64,000 nucleotides of DNA from an uncultured Clostridia bacterium (GCA_947624375.1 CANQKD010000002.1:1-64000), one strand, 5' to 3'. Numbered from the stretch's first letter, positions 7,162 to 15,882 are shown. Made by a program: numbers and translations. Notes: a model not told the origin generated them from the letters alone.

Positions 7162-9102
7162 TCACACCTCGGTGATTATCGGCAGTATCATGGGGCTGCG
7201 CTTGGTTTTCTGATAGATAAACTCAGAGAGCGCATCTTTCATTTTGTTTTTCAGTGTGCCCCACTCACGCATATTGCGCGAAAGGCAGCTTTGCAGGGTA
7301 TCATACAGAACCTTCTGCGCTTCGTCGATAAGCTCCTCGCTCTCGCGCACATACACAAAGCCTCTTGAAACGATATCGGGTCCTGCAAGCAATTCGCCTG
7401 TAGCGCTGTCTATCGTGGCAACGGCTATTATAAGACCGTCTTCCGAGAGGTGCTTTCTGTCGCGCAGGACTATTGCGCCCACATCTCCAACGCCCAGACC
7501 GTCTACCAGCACTCTGCCTGACGGAACATTGCCTGTTATTTTCATTTCAACGCCGTCGGATTCTATGACATTGCCTATATCTGCGATAATGATATTCTTT
7601 TCGGGTATCCCCAGTGAAAGGGCAAGATTTTTATGCTTTTGCAGATGCTTATACTCGCCGTGCACGGGAATAAAATACTTAGGCTTTACAAGCGAAAGCA
7701 TAAGTTTAAGTTCCTCTTGGCAGGCGTGACCGGAAACGTGCACTTCATACATAGCTTCATACACGACATCAGCGCCGCTTTTCATAAGCTCGTTTACCAC
7801 CTTGGTTACGAATTTTTCGTTGCCCGGGATAGGCGTTGCGGAGATTATTATGAAATCCTGCGGAGTAACGACCACCTGCTTATGCATACCGTTTGAGATA
7901 CGTGTCAGCGCGCTCATCGGTTCGCCCTGGCTGCCCGTGGTGACTATTACAAGCTTTTCGGGCGGATAGCGGTGGATAAGCTCTATATCCACCATGATAT
8001 CATCGGGAACTTTAAGATAGCCCAGCTCTATTCCCTTGCCTATTACGTTTACCATGCTTCTGCCCGAAACAGCGACTTTTCTGCCTGTTTTTACGGCGTT
8101 GTCGATTATCTGCTGTATGCGGTGTATATTAGATGCGAACGTTGCGATGATTATCCGCTTGCCCTCTGCCTGACTGAAAAGCTTTGAAAAGCTCTCGCCT
8201 ACTTTGCGTTCTGTCATGGTATAACCTGGGCGCTCGGCGTTTGTAGAGTCAGCCATAAGAGCAAGCACGCCTTTATTGCCCAGCTCTGCAAATCTCGCGA
8301 GGTCTATAATGCCGCCCTCAATGGGGGTATAGTCTACCTTGAAATCGCCCGTATGGACGATAACGCCGGCAGGGGTATGGATAGCCATACCGCAGGCATC
8401 GGGGATAGAGTGGTTCACCCTGATAAACTCGACCGCCATGCAGCCGAGTTTGACCGTCTGCCGCGGTGTTACAACGTTGAGTTTTGCACTGCTGAGTATG
8501 CCGTGCTCTTTGAGTTTGCCCTCTATTAGACCTATGGTAAGCCTTGTGGCATAGACGGGAACGTTCATTTTCTTCAGAAAATACGGTATGCCGCCTATAT
8601 GGTCTTCATGCCCGTGGGTGATGACCATGCCCCTGACTTTGTCGATATTCTTTTCTACATAAGTGAAGTCGGGTATAACGCTGTCAACGCCCGGCAGCTC
8701 GGCATCCGGGAACGCCATGCCGCAGTCTACAATAACGATATCGTTGGCGCACTCGATACAAGTAAAGTTCTTGCCTATCTCGTTAAGGCCGCCCAGCGGT
8801 ATGATCTTAACGGGTGTCTTTCTTTTTTCATTCTTTACTGTGTGCTCTGTTTTTTCCGGTAGTTTAGGCTTTTTGGGCTGGTGGGCATTTTTTTCTGCGG
8901 AAGTATTGCGGCTGTTCTTTTTGCCGTGAGCCTTTTCGCTGCCCTTGCCTTTTGAAGCTTTTGTGTTCTTTGCCGCTTTAGTGTTTGCTCTCAGCGGAGG
9001 AAAGTCTATTGTTATAACGTTCGTAAGACCTTCCGTGATTTGCTTTTTTGCTTTTTCTTCTGTTCTTTTGTTTTTGATCTTCATTAACTTGCTTTGCTGC
9101 AA
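7162..9102 (-). CDS. rnj: Ribonuclease J with basic N-terminal extension
   Basis: Metallo-beta-lactamase/beta-CASP RNase with 5'-to-3' exonuclease and endonuclease activity, central to mRNA decay and rRNA maturation in Firmicutes. The core starts around residue 97 (VKIIPLGGLNEIGKN). The catalytic metal motif is HGHEDHIGG (~residue 160), followed by beta-CASP motifs including TGSQGEPMSAL and VHVSGHA, and the C-terminal domain. Residues 1-95 are a Lys-rich, low-complexity extension absent from the compact RNase J family, probably RNA- or partner-binding. The first codon of the frame is TTG (9102), with GCAGG ahead of it; an in-frame ATG at 9084 is the alternative start. The gene has its own promoter ~180 bases upstream and a hairpin-rich leader. 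Confidence 0.9.
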   Translation of the reverse strand: MQQSKLMKIKNKRTEEKAKKQITEGLTNVITIDFPPLRANTKAAKNTKASKGKGSEKAHGKKNSRNTSAEKNAHQPKKPKLPEKTEHTVKNEKRKTPVKIIPLGGLNEIGKNFTCIECANDIVIVDCGMAFPDAELPGVDSVIPDFTYVEKNIDKVRGMVITHGHEDHIGGIPYFLKKMNVPVYATRLTIGLIEGKLKEHGILSSAKLNVVTPRQTVKLGCMAVEFIRVNHSIPDACGMAIHTPAGVIVHTGDFKVDYTPIEGGIIDLARFAELGNKGVLALMADSTNAERPGYTMTERKVGESFSKLFSQAEGKRIIIATFASNIHRIQQIIDNAVKTGRKVAVSGRSMVNVIGKGIELGYLKVPDDIMVDIELIHRYPPEKLVIVTTGSQGEPMSALTRISNGMHKQVVVTPQDFIIISATPIPGNEKFVTKVVNELMKSGADVVYEAMYEVHVSGHACQEELKLMLSLVKPKYFIPVHGEYKHLQKHKNLALSLGIPEKNIIIADIGNVIESDGVEMKITGNVPSGRVLVDGLGVGDVGAIVLRDRKHLSEDGLIIAVATIDSATGELLAGPDIVSRGFVYVRESEELIDEAQKVLYDTLQSCLSRNMREWGTLKNKMKDALSEFIYQKTKRSPMILPIITEV

Positions 9103-9103
9103 G

Positions 9104-9280
9104 AAAAGCCTGCGCAGATGTATTTACACACACCAAAAGCAGGCTATCTCCCTTGCAGGGAAATAACTCCTTTCTAAAATATTTATTTTCACGTTACAAA
9201 ATTTAATACGGCTGTTCAATAACATGATAAAATTCTGGGTGTGAACAGTCAACTTAAAAAGTGTTCCGAACAAGAATATC
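9104..9280 (-). promoter_or_regulatory. Hairpin-containing 5' leader of rnj
   Basis: The ~180-nt leader carries an AAAGGAG SD-like motif that is not next to any ATG, then a CCCTGCAAGGG stem-loop, then a GCCTGC...GCAGGC hairpin abutting the TTG start. Autoregulation by RNase J cleavage, or structural control of the start site, is an inference. No known riboswitch motif is recognised. Confidence 0.4.
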
Positions 9281-9286
9281 AATATT

Positions 9287-9315
9287 ATTATACTGCAGCC
9301 GCACCGATTTGTCAA
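9287..9315 (-). promoter_or_regulatory. Promoter of rnj
   Basis: Minus strand: TTGACA (9310-9315), 17-base spacer, TATAAT (9287-9292), a full consensus match. Confidence 0.88.
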
Positions 9316-9423
9316 GCATTTATATAAGTATACCCTTGCAAGGGCGCGAAAGCTATCGTTTTACGCCGCTGATACATATTTTAAAGAAGATAAAAATTTA
9401 CTATAAAAATTTTTCAAAAACTA

Positions 9424-9452
9424 TTGACAAGCACAATATGTTGTGGTATACT
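9424..9452 (+). promoter_or_regulatory. Promoter of the NrdD-C-like gene
   Basis: TTGACA (9424-9429), 17-base spacer, TATACT (9447-9452). Confidence 0.85.
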
Positions 9453-9515
9453 AATAATACAGATACAAGTTGTATTCTTTACATCTTAATTTGACAAAAG
9501 AAAGGGACGATCAAA

Positions 9516-9785
9516 ATGATAAAGGTAAATGTTACAGGCGGCGAACTTTCTAAGAAAGAGATCGATGCATACGTTGCAAGAGCGCAGGAAAAGTACCCCA
9601 ACGGCGAAGTAAACGAAATGAACATTAAGCTGGACGGCGATTACGTTGATATCAGCTATCGTTACTGTCCTCCGTCGTTTGACCGTATCAGAAGGATCAC
9701 CGGTTATCTCGTAGGAACGCTTGACCGCTTCAACGATGCGAAATACGCTGAAGTTCAGGACAGAGTCAAGCATTCGCTTGCATAA
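9516..9785 (+). CDS. Small protein with NrdD C-terminal glycyl-radical-like loop
   Basis: An 89-residue protein. Residues 59-87 (IRRITGYLVGTLDRFNDAKY, then AEVQDRVKH) match the very C-terminus of class III anaerobic ribonucleotide reductases, whose R-x-x-GY motif carries the catalytic glycyl radical. The N-terminal ~55 residues do not look like the NrdD barrel, and the zinc-binding cysteines that precede the radical loop in NrdD are absent: there is only one Cys. It could be a stand-alone glycyl-radical spare part analogous to GrcA/YfiD, or a regulatory relative. Consensus promoter, SD AAAGGG and its own terminator show an independent gene. No nrdD or nrdG lies nearby. Confidence 0.65.
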   Translation: MIKVNVTGGELSKKEIDAYVARAQEKYPNGEVNEMNIKLDGDYVDISYRYCPPSFDRIRRITGYLVGTLDRFNDAKYAEVQDRVKHSLA

Positions 9786-9801
9786 ACATTTTTAAAATCA
9801 A

Positions 9802-9837
9802 CACCGCCGAAATTTTACTTTCAGCGGTGCTTTTTTT
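9802..9837 (+). terminator. Terminator of the NrdD-C-like gene
   Basis: CACCGC...GCGGTG stem followed by a run of seven T. The T-run abuts the stop codon of the convergent GH5 gene. Confidence 0.8.
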
Positions 9838-10909
9838 ATTCAAATATGCTGCAGATTTTTGAGGTGGCTTTTATGCCGTTCTCGCCGTTTATAAGGTTTT
9901 CGCCCCAGTCAGAAGAAAGCACAGAGCCGTCCCACTCTTTGGCGATGTCGAGATACTCAACTCCACCGCCGTTTCCTTTCCAACTCCAGCCGAGGTAGCC
10001 GATGTTGTTTTCGGTGCAGTATTTCATTATGAACGCTTCGTCAACGTCGCCGTCAGAATGGTTATAGCCGAACTCGCCGACGCACACGCACAAATTCTGG
10101 GAAGTGGCATAGGTGAGGTTTTCTTCTATCTGCTTTGCACTGCCGCCAGCGCTGCCGTACATATGAACGGAGAACATTGTATTTTTTAGCGGGTCGCTGT
10201 TGAATACTTCCATGCCCTTTTCTTTTATACACTTAGGGTACTGACCCCAGCCTGCGGAGTCGACCATGATAAGGTTCTTTATACCTGCTTCACGCAGTTT
10301 TGGTATGGCGGCGGTATAGCCTTTTGCCCAGGTGCCTGACTTCCAGCTGCCTATCCACTCGTTGGCGATATTGAGTATAACGCAGTCTTCGTTGCCTATA
10401 AGGGCATCTTTCATTTCAAGCCAGTAGTCAACAACGGCGTTGAAAGAATCGAGATCGTCCATACCGGTGGCATCGTGGACTTCCAAAATAGCCACCATTT
10501 TGAGCTCTTTGCATTTTTCAATGAGCTTCTGGATATTTTCAAGGCTGTCTTTCTCCCACTGACCGCCGTTTGCCAGCACAAGGCGAACGCTGTTTGCGCC
10601 CGTTGCCGCAATTGCTTCAAGAGCTATGTCGTCCATATCCTTGAACCAAGTATGGGCGTGGTTTATGCCGCGAAAGACAAACTCGTTGCCGTTGGCATCT
10701 AGCAGCTTTGTGCCGTCGACCTGAAAACCTGCTTTGCTATCAGGCGTTTCGGTAGTGCTCTCTGTCGGCGTGCTTTCGGTGACGGAGCTTGAAGGCTGCG
10801 TCTGCGCGGCTTGTGATGATGAACTGCTGCTTTCTCCACAAGAAGCGAAAGAGAACATCATCGCGGCGGCGGCAAGCAAAGAAAGAACGCTGTATTTCAG
10901 ATGTTTCAT
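9836..10909 (-). CDS. GH5 (subfamily 8-like) beta-mannanase lipoprotein
   Basis: Predicted endo-acting glycoside hydrolase family 5 enzyme of 357 residues. A lipoprotein signal with lipobox FASC (Cys at ~24) tethers it to the outer face of the membrane. A Ser/Thr/Gln-rich linker covers residues ~27-60, then the barrel. The acid/base Glu lies in NIANEWIGSW and the nucleophile Glu in CVGEFGYNH; the FRGINHAHTWF start and LGWSWKGNGGG end resemble mannanases of GH5_8. Beta-1,4-mannan is therefore the likely substrate, though a glucanase role cannot be excluded. It is monocistronic with SD GGAGGG. No carbohydrate-binding module or dockerin is present. Confidence 0.82.
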   Translation of the reverse strand: MKHLKYSVLSLLAAAAMMFSFASCGESSSSSSQAAQTQPSSSVTESTPTESTTETPDSKAGFQVDGTKLLDANGNEFVFRGINHAHTWFKDMDDIALEAIAATGANSVRLVLANGGQWEKDSLENIQKLIEKCKELKMVAILEVHDATGMDDLDSFNAVVDYWLEMKDALIGNEDCVILNIANEWIGSWKSGTWAKGYTAAIPKLREAGIKNLIMVDSAGWGQYPKCIKEKGMEVFNSDPLKNTMFSVHMYGSAGGSAKQIEENLTYATSQNLCVCVGEFGYNHSDGDVDEAFIMKYCTENNIGYLGWSWKGNGGGVEYLDIAKEWDGSVLSSDWGENLINGENGIKATSKICSIFE

Positions 10910-10944
10910 AAATTATCCCTCCAAAAATTTGATTTATTACAACC

Positions 10945-10973
10945 ATTATAATACACCATTAAATATATTGCAA
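10945..10973 (-). promoter_or_regulatory. Promoter of GH5 gene
   Basis: Minus strand: TTGCAA (10968-10973), 17-base spacer, TATAAT (10945-10950). Confidence 0.8.
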
Positions 10974-11085
10974 GGGCTGTAAACGTTTGCGAAAAAATTT
11001 TTCTGAAAAAATTAAGGAAAATATATTTGGTATGCGTATAATAAGTGAACAGGCTCAAGGGGTCTGACAGAAAGGAGTTGGCAGC

Positions 11086-11616
11086 ATGGGCAACGGTGAA
11101 AGTAGCTACCGCCGTTACCTTGACGGAGAAAAAGAGGCTTTCAGCGATATAGTAAAGCTCTACAGAGCAGGGCTGACGTTCTTTATAGAGGGCTTTGTTC
11201 ACGACCCATATGCGGCGGAGGACATTGCGATAGACGTTTTTATGCAGCTTATCATACACAAGAGGCGGTACAACTTCAAAACGCCGCTGAAAACGTATTT
11301 ATACATGATAGCGCGCAGCCGCAGCATTGACTGGCTTAGGCACAAAAAACGCCTGCGCGAGGAGGAACTCTCGGAAATTGAGGGCGGCGGCTTTGAGGAC
11401 GACATACTTGCAGACGAGCAAAAACGCGCCGTACACCGCGCGATAGCCTGTCTTTCGGAGGAAATGCGCACTGCGGTGCATCTGGTATATTTTGAGGGCA
11501 TGAGCTATGACGAGGCGGCGCAGGTAATGAAGAAAAATCGAAAGCAGGTAGATAATCTGCTATATCGCGCAAAGAAAGAACTTCGAGGTATTTTAGGAAG
11601 CGAGGCACTTTTATGA
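11086..11616 (+). CDS. ECF (RpoE-type) RNA polymerase sigma factor
   Basis: Extracytoplasmic-function sigma factor of 176 residues. Region 2 spans about residues 20-90, with AAEDIAIDVFMQLI (region 2.2) and LKTYLYMIARSRSIDWLRHKKR (2.3-2.4). Region 4 spans ~120-172, with LSEEMRTAVHLVYFEGMSYDEAA and a helix-turn-helix ending VDNLLYRAKKEL. SD AAAGGAG lies 8 bases before the ATG. It overlaps the next gene by 4 bases, the usual layout of a sigma/anti-sigma pair. A TATAAT lies near 11035 without a good -35 box; a GGAAAA element about 19 bases before CGTATA hints at autoregulation, but the spacing is short of known ECF promoters. Confidence 0.88.
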   Translation: MGNGESSYRRYLDGEKEAFSDIVKLYRAGLTFFIEGFVHDPYAAEDIAIDVFMQLIIHKRRYNFKTPLKTYLYMIARSRSIDWLRHKKRLREEELSEIEGGGFEDDILADEQKRAVHRAIACLSEEMRTAVHLVYFEGMSYDEAAQVMKKNRKQVDNLLYRAKKELRGILGSEALL

Positions 11617-12272
11617 ATAATATGAGAACTGACGAGCAGTTTACCCAAGAGGTATTGCAGCGCGGCGAGAGGTACATTCGCAGGCGAAAAAAGGCTGCTT
11701 TAGCGGCGGCGACAGGTTTTGCGCTGGTGTGCGTATTCTCGGCGGCGTTTATGGCAAACAGCGGACATTTGGGTGGTTTGCAAAGGGCAGGTGACAATGC
11801 CGGCGAGGCTGCAAATAACGGTGCGGCTTTTAATGACGGTGCAGCTGCAAATGAGGCACTTGATGAAGATGAAGCTATTGTAACAGAGATAGCAACAGAG
11901 ATAATGACTTCAAAACTGCCTGCTGAAATGTCGGTAGATGATGAAGCGCAGCACACCGCGAGGGTATCAAAAACGGGCGGCGAGGTGGCTAAGGCTGCCC
12001 TTGTGACGAACGAGGAAAAGATAGCGGCTTTGCAAAAAGTGGTGGCGGATATTACAAGCTGCACCGAAAACAACGGCACAGGTGAACAGAATATTCCGAA
12101 CGTTCAACCGCCCTCTGACAATGTGAGCGAGAGTTACGAGATAGAACTTGACGGGCATTACTACACGCTTGAAAACGGCGTTTTTACCGACAACACAAGC
12201 GGCATCTCATACACGCTTACGGGCGAAAAGGCTAGAGAGCTTGTGCAGTTTCTTGAAGAATATTTTGACTAG
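11613..12272 (+). CDS. Single-pass membrane protein, probable anti-sigma factor
   Basis: A 219-residue protein with a basic cytoplasmic N-terminus (residues 1-27), one transmembrane helix (~29-49) and an extracytoplasmic part that is Ala/Asn/Glu-rich up to ~150, followed by a small C-terminal domain ending YTLTGEKARELVQFLEEYF. No zinc-binding anti-sigma HxxxCxxC motif is seen. Assignment rests on topology and on translational coupling (ATGA overlap) with the ECF sigma gene, not on a recognised domain. It may sense envelope stress or bind an extracellular ligand. The serpin follows 17 bases downstream, so all three are probably one transcript. Confidence 0.6.
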   Translation: MNNMRTDEQFTQEVLQRGERYIRRRKKAALAAATGFALVCVFSAAFMANSGHLGGLQRAGDNAGEAANNGAAFNDGAAANEALDEDEAIVTEIATEIMTSKLPAEMSVDDEAQHTARVSKTGGEVAKAALVTNEEKIAALQKVVADITSCTENNGTGEQNIPNVQPPSDNVSESYEIELDGHYYTLENGVFTDNTSGISYTLTGEKARELVQFLEEYFD

Positions 12273-12289
12273 GAAAAGAGGTAAACGAA

Positions 12290-13699
12290 ATGAAATATCG
12301 TACAAAAAGAATTATAGGCGCGGCTCTTGCATGCGCTATGGCATTGAATATGACCGCGTGCGGAGATGTTGAGGTAATGAGTGAACCCTCATCGGACGTT
12401 ACAGTAACAAAGCCTGTGATAGCGACATCACCTGCAACATCAGAGGGCAAGCAGGAGATAAACTTAGGCGGTGCGCAGGAGATAAAAGCTGAATCGCCTG
12501 CAACAGGCGATGCTGTGCCGAAAGATGCTGATGATGCGTTTTTATACTCGCAGTACGCGTTTGCGGCAGGTATGCTGAAAAACTGCATGGACGGTCAAAA
12601 AAGCACGCTGGTCTCCCCTACCTCGGCTATGCTGGCGCTGACCATGACAGCCAACGGCGCGGACGGTGATACGCTGGAAGAAATGCTTGCGGTTCTCGGC
12701 AAGGGCGCAGGCGAGGTCTGGAACTTGCCTAGCAATGCAGATGAAAGCATGATACCTACGGGTGTTGAAAGTATAGACGATCTTAACAAATATTTGCTGG
12801 GGTATGTAAATGGTCTTAAAAACAGCGAAAAGTCTACGCTTTCTATTGCAAATTCTATATGGTACAGAGATAAGGAAGGTTTTTCTGTAAAAGACGAATT
12901 TATACAGAAAAATGCAGATTACTTTGGTGCGAAGCTTTACAAAGCGCCGTTTGACGAAAGCACCGTAAAAGACATAAACAACTGGGTGAGCGACAGCACC
13001 GACGGTATGATAGACAGGCTGATAGACAAAATTTCCGACGAAAACATGATGTTTTTGATAAACGCCGTATGCTTTGATGCTAAGTGGGCGCAGCCTTACT
13101 CAGACTGCGATATGCAGACTTTGCCGTTCACAGATATTGAGGGCAACAAAAAAGACGCGGAGTTTATGGACTCGGAGGAAGATATATATCTTGACGACGG
13201 TTTTGCGAAGGGCTTTATAAAGTATTACGCAGGCGGAAATTACGCGTTTGCCGCGCTTTTGCCCAACGAGGACGTTGGTATTGAAAATTATGTTTCTATG
13301 CTGAATGGGCAAAGCCTTAAAGCCGCTCTTACGCCTGTAGACAGAGATGTGACCGTATACGCGAAGCTGCCGAAATTCAAGTTTGACTATGAGACTTCGC
13401 TTGTTGAAACGATGCAGGCTATGGGAATGAGCTCGGCATTTACCGACGGCGCGGATTTCAGTCTGATGTCTGACACGGGGCTGAAAATATCCGATATAAT
13501 ACACAAAACGCACATCGAGGTTGACGAAAACGGCACAAAAGCCGCGGCGGTAACGGGGGTAATAATGGACGAAGGCGCAGTAATGCCGGGAGAGACGGTA
13601 AACATAACGCTTGACAGACCGTTCGTATTTGCGATAATAGACACCGAAAACCGCCTGCCTATTTTCTTGGGAACAGTTACGGAGATAACACAGCAGTGA
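12290..13699 (+). CDS. Lipoprotein serpin (serine protease inhibitor)
   Basis: A 469-residue protein with a lipoprotein signal (lipobox MTAC, Cys ~24), a linker to ~residue 80, and a full serpin fold. Serpin hallmarks include SPTSAMLALTMTANGADGDT, INAVCFDAKWAQPY, the NGTKAAAVTG hinge of the reactive-centre loop, and DRPFVFAIIDT near the C-terminus. The hinge has the small residues needed for loop insertion, so it should be an inhibitory serpin that traps proteases at the cell surface. Compared with alpha-1-antitrypsin, the segment from hinge to DRPF is four residues longer, so P1 cannot be fixed; it falls in MDEGAVMPG. It lies downstream of the sigma and anti-sigma genes, so production is probably under ECF control. 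Confidence 0.88.
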   Translation: MKYRTKRIIGAALACAMALNMTACGDVEVMSEPSSDVTVTKPVIATSPATSEGKQEINLGGAQEIKAESPATGDAVPKDADDAFLYSQYAFAAGMLKNCMDGQKSTLVSPTSAMLALTMTANGADGDTLEEMLAVLGKGAGEVWNLPSNADESMIPTGVESIDDLNKYLLGYVNGLKNSEKSTLSIANSIWYRDKEGFSVKDEFIQKNADYFGAKLYKAPFDESTVKDINNWVSDSTDGMIDRLIDKISDENMMFLINAVCFDAKWAQPYSDCDMQTLPFTDIEGNKKDAEFMDSEEDIYLDDGFAKGFIKYYAGGNYAFAALLPNEDVGIENYVSMLNGQSLKAALTPVDRDVTVYAKLPKFKFDYETSLVETMQAMGMSSAFTDGADFSLMSDTGLKISDIIHKTHIEVDENGTKAAAVTGVIMDEGAVMPGETVNITLDRPFVFAIIDTENRLPIFLGTVTEITQQ

Positions 13700-13719
13700 T
13701 CTGCCTGCCATAAAACAAA

Positions 13720-13750
13720 AGAGCCTTGGCACAAAGCCTTGGCTCTTTTT
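13720..13750. terminator. Bidirectional terminator between serpin and SPFH genes
   Basis: AGAGCC...GGCTCT stem with an inner TTGGC/GCC pairing, followed by TTTTT on the plus strand and TTTTGTTTT on the minus strand. Confidence 0.8.
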
Positions 13751-13764
13751 GTATATAGCGTAAA

Positions 13765-15225
13765 TTACTTCTGAATATCGCCGTCGTCGAACGGATCGCC
13801 GCACTGAGGGCAGAACTTGGGCGGATTCTTGGGATCGGCAGGTTCCCAGCCGCACTTATCGCACTTATAGAGGGGTGCGCCTGCCGGCTTGGGTTTGCCG
13901 CATTCCATACAGAATTTGCCCTTGTTTACCGCGCCGCACTCGCACGTCCAGCCGTCGGCTGCCGCAGGAGCAGGCTTGGGTTTGCCGCAGTTCATGCAGA
14001 ACTTGCTTGTGTTTTCCGCGCCGCACTCGCACTTCCATGTATCAGCGCCGCCTGCAACCGCGCCGCTTGTAACAACGGGCTGAGCGCCGCCTGCGCCCAT
14101 GTTCTGGGTATTCATCTGCTGGGCGCTGTTGAACTGCTGACCTTGCATCATCTGCGGATTTTGCATCATTTGCTGACCTTGCATCATTTGCTGGTTTTGC
14201 ATCATCTGCTGGTTATACATTGTCGGATCCATAGGCTGACCCATCATTCCGCCGCCAGCCATGCCCATGCCCATAAAGCCTGTCATAGCGCCTGCTGAGT
14301 TGCCTGCCGCTGTTTCACGGGCGGTATTTATGCTCATTCTGTCCATAGCGTAGAGCATTGTGGGATCGCTGCCTGCCGCTCTCGCATCCTGGAACTTAGC
14401 GATTCTCTCCTTGCTCTCGTCGTCAACGTTGAGGACGATATCGAGAGAAGCCATCTGAATGCCGCGCTCTTCCAGCCATCTTTCCTTGAGGGCGTTGTTC
14501 ATAGCGTCGCAGATATCCATATTATAAGAACCGAGCATATCATATGGGCACCTATACTTCTGCGCAACCTCGGTAAGGGCTGTCTGGAACTTAGGCGCAA
14601 GCTCTTTCTTCAATGTAGCAAGGAACGCCTGACCGTCGCCCGAATTTCTCTGGAAATCTACCTTGGGGTCTTTAAGAACATTTTCATAGAACGCAACGGG
14701 GTTTACTATTTTCAGGTCATACTTGCCGTGCGCCTGTGCTTTAAGGGTCATGTTGAACTCACCGTCGCGGAAGCCTATATCGCCTGCGCCGAACGGGTTG
14801 TTGGTTATCTCCTTGCAGTTTATGTAGATTATGTGCATTGTGTTGAGCGACTGACCGCCGGCTGTGAACCTCGTTCCGATAGCCTTGATAGACGGCCACA
14901 GATCTTTAAGTCCTCCGCCGAGAAGTGACGGCTCAACAGTGGTATCATACCTATACTGACCTGCGAGGTCGTTGGTATCTGCATAAACAAAGTCATGCAC
15001 CTTGCCGTTCTCTACAAGCACTGCCGCCTGTCCGATAGCGACATCGAACACCGAGCCGTTGGATATTACACCGTCGCTGCGGTTGTTGGTCGTACCGTCC
15101 CTCTTTACAAGGGTAGCAGCCTTTGCGAGATAGTCGTTGGTCATACCGTCGCAGCGGAAATACTCTCTTACAGTATCAGAGAGCTTTCCCGAAACGGAAT
15201 TGACCACCATTTTAATAAGTCCCAT
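13765..15225 (-). CDS. SPFH/virion-core-like protein with C-terminal zinc ribbons (YdjI-like)
   Basis: A 486-residue protein. Residues 1-~300 form an SPFH (stomatin/prohibitin/flotillin-type) domain of the kind annotated as virion core protein and found in Bacillus YdjI. Then comes a Gly/Met-rich stretch and a Gln/Met repeat region (QQMMQ-type units, ~345-385). Three zinc ribbons follow: CECGAENTSKFCMNCG, CECGAVNKGKFCMECG and a rubredoxin-like CDKCGWEPADP...CPQCGD. YdjI in Bacillus helps recruit PspA to the membrane under envelope stress. This is the last gene of a six-gene minus-strand operon containing other zinc-ribbon membrane proteins. No pspA is adjacent. Confidence 0.75.
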   Translation of the reverse strand: MGLIKMVVNSVSGKLSDTVREYFRCDGMTNDYLAKAATLVKRDGTTNNRSDGVISNGSVFDVAIGQAAVLVENGKVHDFVYADTNDLAGQYRYDTTVEPSLLGGGLKDLWPSIKAIGTRFTAGGQSLNTMHIIYINCKEITNNPFGAGDIGFRDGEFNMTLKAQAHGKYDLKIVNPVAFYENVLKDPKVDFQRNSGDGQAFLATLKKELAPKFQTALTEVAQKYRCPYDMLGSYNMDICDAMNNALKERWLEERGIQMASLDIVLNVDDESKERIAKFQDARAAGSDPTMLYAMDRMSINTARETAAGNSAGAMTGFMGMGMAGGGMMGQPMDPTMYNQQMMQNQQMMQGQQMMQNPQMMQGQQFNSAQQMNTQNMGAGGAQPVVTSGAVAGGADTWKCECGAENTSKFCMNCGKPKPAPAAADGWTCECGAVNKGKFCMECGKPKPAGAPLYKCDKCGWEPADPKNPPKFCPQCGDPFDDGDIQK

Positions 15226-15271
15226 TCAAATTTCCTCCTATATTAAAATATTTATTATAACCGTTTTTGTT

Positions 15272-15877
15272 TCAGATCAGACGTCTGATATCGGTTATTT
15301 TCCATGCTTTTTCCGTTGCGCTGTCGGTAACTATGGCATCGCAGAACGGACATTTATCTACAAGCTGATCTTCTATTACACCGCCGCAGCGAGGGCATTT
15401 CTTTGCGCCCTCAACGCAGGTATAAATGAATGCAAAAGACATAGGCTTATATCTGTCGGGCTTGAAAGAAACCGTTGTTTTTATTGAGATATTCGGCTGC
15501 GTGGGGCTTGGGTTATAGCGGATTATTTTAAGTGAAGTAACTTCGCTTTCATACCACATCACGCGCGGACCTATCATCAGGCGGCGTATCTTCATAACAG
15601 CAGGCTGTGTGCACAGCTTTGCAAATATATCAAGTTTTGTGGGGTGTTCTTTCATGGCATCTGCAAGCATTTCGGTAACCGTTTTGGCAACGCCCTTAGC
15701 ATACTCGGCATCAAACTCGTTATAGTCGCCTATTATCTGCCTTATCACCTTTTCTTCAAGCGGGTCGCCGCCGTCTAAAGCGCTGCCGTCTGCCTTGGCT
15801 TTGAGTATTTCATTCTGCACGGCGTTATCCTTAAAACGAAGCATCGCCTGCTCAAGCATTTCAGCTTCACTTTTCAA
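15272..15877 (-). CDS. Zinc-ribbon protein, YdjH/Tim44-like paralogue 1
   Basis: A 201-residue paralogue of the next two upstream genes. It lacks their N-terminal transmembrane helix and so is probably cytoplasmic. The middle part (~50-155) has the alternating helix/strand pattern of the Tim44/NTF2-like fold (..DAEYAKGVAKTVTEML...). A zinc ribbon CPRCGG...CPFCDA follows, and the shared C-terminal tag is AWKITDIRR. Function is unknown. The operon context suggests a role in membrane-stress assemblies together with the SPFH protein. Confidence 0.5.
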   Translation of the reverse strand: MKSEAEMLEQAMLRFKDNAVQNEILKAKADGSALDGGDPLEEKVIRQIIGDYNEFDAEYAKGVAKTVTEMLADAMKEHPTKLDIFAKLCTQPAVMKIRRLMIGPRVMWYESEVTSLKIIRYNPSPTQPNISIKTTVSFKPDRYKPMSFAFIYTCVEGAKKCPRCGGVIEDQLVDKCPFCDAIVTDSATEKAWKITDIRRLI

Positions 15878-15882
15878 TTATC

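Noticed and set aside
11010..11045. ECF-type autoregulated promoter (GGAAAA ... CGTATA)
   Set aside because: Spacing is about two bases too short for known ECF promoters and the region is AT-rich, so the match may be chance; mentioned only as a weak hint.
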